A stretch of 6,837 nt of DNA from CAYXSX01 sp964493095 (GTDB lineage: Bacteria; Pseudomonadota; Alphaproteobacteria; Micavibrionales; Micavibrionaceae), in contig CAZBNG010000102.1 of NCBI GenBank assembly GCA_964493095.1, positions 1 to 6,837 on the forward strand, written 5' to 3'. Under the pieces are notes generated by a model. That model did not search any database, had not been told where the DNA came from, and worked only from the letters and a program-made list of their open reading frames with translations. Positions 5,150 to 6,837 of this stretch are shown piece by piece (the stretch's first letter is position 1; the number at the start of each line of letters is the position of its first letter). Made by a program: the position numbers and the translations under genes.

Positions 5150-6667
5150 ATGGGCGATTATCAGTCGTTATTAAAGGATTTGGATCTCGGCAGGCTTGTG
5201 GGAGTTTCTGGCAATCTTGATATTTTTTCGCCGATTGACGGTAAAAAAATAACTTCTTTAAAACAGCAAAAAGTTGCGGATGTAAAAAGTATTGCGCAAA
5301 AGGCTCAGCAGTCTTTTGTGATCTGGCGCGCCGTTCCGGCTCCCGTGCGCGGTGAACTGGTTCGGTTACTGGGGGAAGAGCTTCGTGCGGCCAAGGAAAA
5401 GCTGGGCAAGCTGGTCACAGTTGAATGCGGTAAAATCCTTTCCGAGGGGCTTGGCGAAGTACAGGAAATGATTGATGTATGCGATTATGCCGTCGGGCTT
5501 TCCCGCCAGCTTTACGGCCTGACTATTGCCTCTGAACGCCCGGGGCATCATATGCGCGAAATGTGGCACCCGCTGGGGCCTGTTGGTGTTATTACGGCTT
5601 TTAACTTTCCAGTCGCCGTATGGTCATGGAATACCGCGATCGCGCTGGTTTGCGGAAATCCTGTCGTGTGGAAGCCTTCGGAAAAAACACCGCTGACCGC
5701 GCTGGCTTGCGCAAAGATTTTTGAAAAAGCAGTAAGCCGGTTCAGGCAGGCTGGGCATGAAGCGCCGGATAGTTTGCTTCAGGTGGTTATAGGAGGAAGG
5801 GAAGTGGGGGAAGCGCTAACCAAAAACGAAGCCTTTCCGCTGATCAGCGCAACGGGAAGCGTGCCGATGGGCAAGGCTGTCGGTGAAGCGGTAGCATCGC
5901 GGATGGGGCGCAGCCTTCTGGAGCTGGGCGGCAATAATGCCATGATTGTAACGCCTTCTGCGGATCTTGATATGGCGGTACGGGCTATTTTATTTGGTGC
6001 TGTGGGAACATGCGGTCAGCGTTGTACATCGCTTCGTCGTCTGATTGTTCATAAGGATGTGCGTAAAAAACTCCAGCAGGCATTGGTGAAAGCTTATGGG
6101 CAGGTACGTATAGGCAACCCGCTTGCCTCCGATACGCTTGTGGGGCCTCTGATTGATAAGGCGGCGTTTAGAGCCATGCAGGGTGCTCTTAAAAAAGCAC
6201 GGCAGCAGGGCGGGCAGGTGCTGGCAGGCGGGGAGCGTGTGACAGGTGCCGGTCTTGATGGTGGGTACTATGTGAAGCCTGCTCTGGTTGCCATGCCCGG
6301 GCAAAGCGCCGTGGTTTGTGCCGAAACCTTTGCGCCGATCCTCTATGTCATGGGGTATAAGGATATGGAGGAGGCGATAGCCCTTCAGAACGGTGTGCCG
6401 CAGGGGCTTTCTTCCTGCATTTTTACGCGCGATATCAGGGAAGCCGAATGTTTCCTTTCGGCAACGGGCAGCGATTGCGGACTTGCCAATGTAAATATCG
6501 GTACCAGCGGCGCGGAGATCGGCGGGGCGTTCGGCGGTGAAAAAGAAACCGGGGGCGGGCGCGAAAGTGGCTCTGATGCTTGGAAAGCTTATATGCGCCG
6601 TCAGACCCAGACCGTTAATTACTCCGATCAGATGCCTTTGGCGCAGGGCGTTGTTTTCGATTTTTAA
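5150..6667 (+). CDS. amaB: ALDH7-family aldehyde dehydrogenase, probable alpha-aminoadipate semialdehyde / piperideine-6-carboxylate dehydrogenase
   Basis: This is a soluble NAD(P)-dependent aldehyde dehydrogenase of 505 residues, the usual length. Catalytic residues are Asn152 (FNFP), Lys175 (WKPSEKT, cofactor), Glu258 (LELGGNNA) and the nucleophile Cys292 (GQRCTS), with Glu392 (AETFAP) for cofactor positioning. The C-terminal block GTSGAEIGGAFGGEKETGGG (451-470), followed by RESGSDAWK and PLAQGV, is diagnostic of the ALDH7/antiquitin family. From memory of human ALDH7A1, the aminoadipate-binding Glu and Arg appear conserved as E106 and R291, and a pocket Trp as W160. This favours oxidation of alpha-aminoadipate semialdehyde (from piperideine-6-carboxylate) to 2-aminoadipate in lysine breakdown. 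No lysine aminotransferase or cyclodeaminase gene is in the window to confirm that. The symbols amaB and pcd are both used for such enzymes. It is the last gene of the 4235-6667 set. Confidence 0.9.
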   Translation: MGDYQSLLKDLDLGRLVGVSGNLDIFSPIDGKKITSLKQQKVADVKSIAQKAQQSFVIWRAVPAPVRGELVRLLGEELRAAKEKLGKLVTVECGKILSEGLGEVQEMIDVCDYAVGLSRQLYGLTIASERPGHHMREMWHPLGPVGVITAFNFPVAVWSWNTAIALVCGNPVVWKPSEKTPLTALACAKIFEKAVSRFRQAGHEAPDSLLQVVIGGREVGEALTKNEAFPLISATGSVPMGKAVGEAVASRMGRSLLELGGNNAMIVTPSADLDMAVRAILFGAVGTCGQRCTSLRRLIVHKDVRKKLQQALVKAYGQVRIGNPLASDTLVGPLIDKAAFRAMQGALKKARQQGGQVLAGGERVTGAGLDGGYYVKPALVAMPGQSAVVCAETFAPILYVMGYKDMEEAIALQNGVPQGLSSCIFTRDIREAECFLSATGSDCGLANVNIGTSGAEIGGAFGGEKETGGGRESGSDAWKAYMRRQTQTVNYSDQMPLAQGVVFDF

Positions 6668-6837
6668 GCGAAAAGCAGCGCTGAGCGGACGTTTTAACGC
6701 GGCGTTAATCTTTGCGGTGATATGCTGAAAGAATGTTTGCGAATCGTTTCAGTGTTCAAGGCATCCTTTTTAAAAACAGCAATGTAAGAAGCCATATCAA
6801 TAGGGCGGCGCAACGTATTATTACCAAAAGGTAATTC
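6668..6837. other. Intergenic stretch at the right edge
   Basis: No convincing gene lies in these 170 bases. They contain a CAGCGCTG palindrome (6676-6683), the 15-bp inverted repeat at 6694-6708, a 33-codon plus-strand ORF (ATG 6733 to TAA 6832-6834) and a 33-codon ORF on the opposite strand over much of the same bases. Neither small ORF has a clear ribosome site or recognisable product. AAAAGG at 6826-6831 may be the ribosome binding site of a gene that starts just beyond the window. No terminator with a T-run is seen after the aldehyde dehydrogenase gene. Confidence 0.5.
6694..6708. promoter_or_regulatory. Perfect inverted repeat matching the TTAA-N7-TTAA CtrA box
   Basis: TTAACGC-G-GCGTTAA is a perfect palindrome with 7-bp arms around one base. 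Its ends form TTAA-N7-TTAA, the consensus for the alphaproteobacterial cell-cycle regulator CtrA. A -10-like TATGCT at 6721-6726 would place the -35 at about 6698-6703, inside the box, the arrangement common at CtrA-activated promoters. It could instead be an operator for another dimeric regulator or a short hairpin (6-bp stem, CGG loop) after the aldehyde dehydrogenase gene. The symmetry and spacing are seen; the CtrA role is inferred. Confidence 0.4.

Noticed and set aside
6183..6200. Small hairpin GTGCT...AGCAC within the aldehyde dehydrogenase gene
   Set aside because: Five-base arms inside a conserved coding region occur easily by chance; no functional context.
6694..6715. Reading the 6694-6708 inverted repeat as an intrinsic terminator
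   Set aside because: The stem would be only 6 bp with AT pairs at its base and no following T-run (TCTTTG), so a protein-binding site is the better reading.

Overview
The window reads as ordinary alphaproteobacterial chromosome. The evidence is a cytochrome bc1 operon with a TAT-dependent Rieske protein, a cytochrome b with the proteobacterial/mitochondrial heme-ligand spacing, and a separate (not b-c1 fused) cytochrome c1 of alphaproteobacterial type. Its neighbours hemF and trmL also look alphaproteobacterial. I cannot name a genus. I see no mobile element, CRISPR array, tRNA or rRNA.

Layout. Minus strand, 20-1372: trmL (tRNA wobble-base 2'-O-methyltransferase) followed with no gap by hemF (oxygen-dependent coproporphyrinogen III oxidase). 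A divergent intergenic region at 1373-1516 is AT-rich and rich in inverted repeats. Plus strand, 1517-4166: petA-petB-petC, encoding all three catalytic subunits of the bc1 complex in tight succession. Plus strand, 4235-6667: a second closely packed set, made of an unrecognised 110-residue two-helix membrane protein, a DUF924 protein and an ALDH7-family aldehyde dehydrogenase (probable alpha-aminoadipate semialdehyde / piperideine-6-carboxylate dehydrogenase, lysine catabolism). The last 170 bases are non-coding or hold only tiny ORFs. They contain a perfect 15-bp inverted repeat that matches the spacing of a CtrA box.

How the genes work together. petABC build the ubiquinol:cytochrome c oxidoreductase of the aerobic respiratory chain. 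HemF makes protoporphyrinogen IX, the precursor of the b and c hemes that complex needs, so the divergent pair plausibly links heme supply with its main consumer. The downstream set has no evident mechanistic link to respiration.

No clearly novel system is visible. The points most worth a second look are the CtrA-like box near the right edge, the structured petA/trmL divergent region, the possibly leaderless start of the unknown membrane protein, and the conserved-unknown pair (membrane protein plus DUF924) upstream of the ALDH7 gene.
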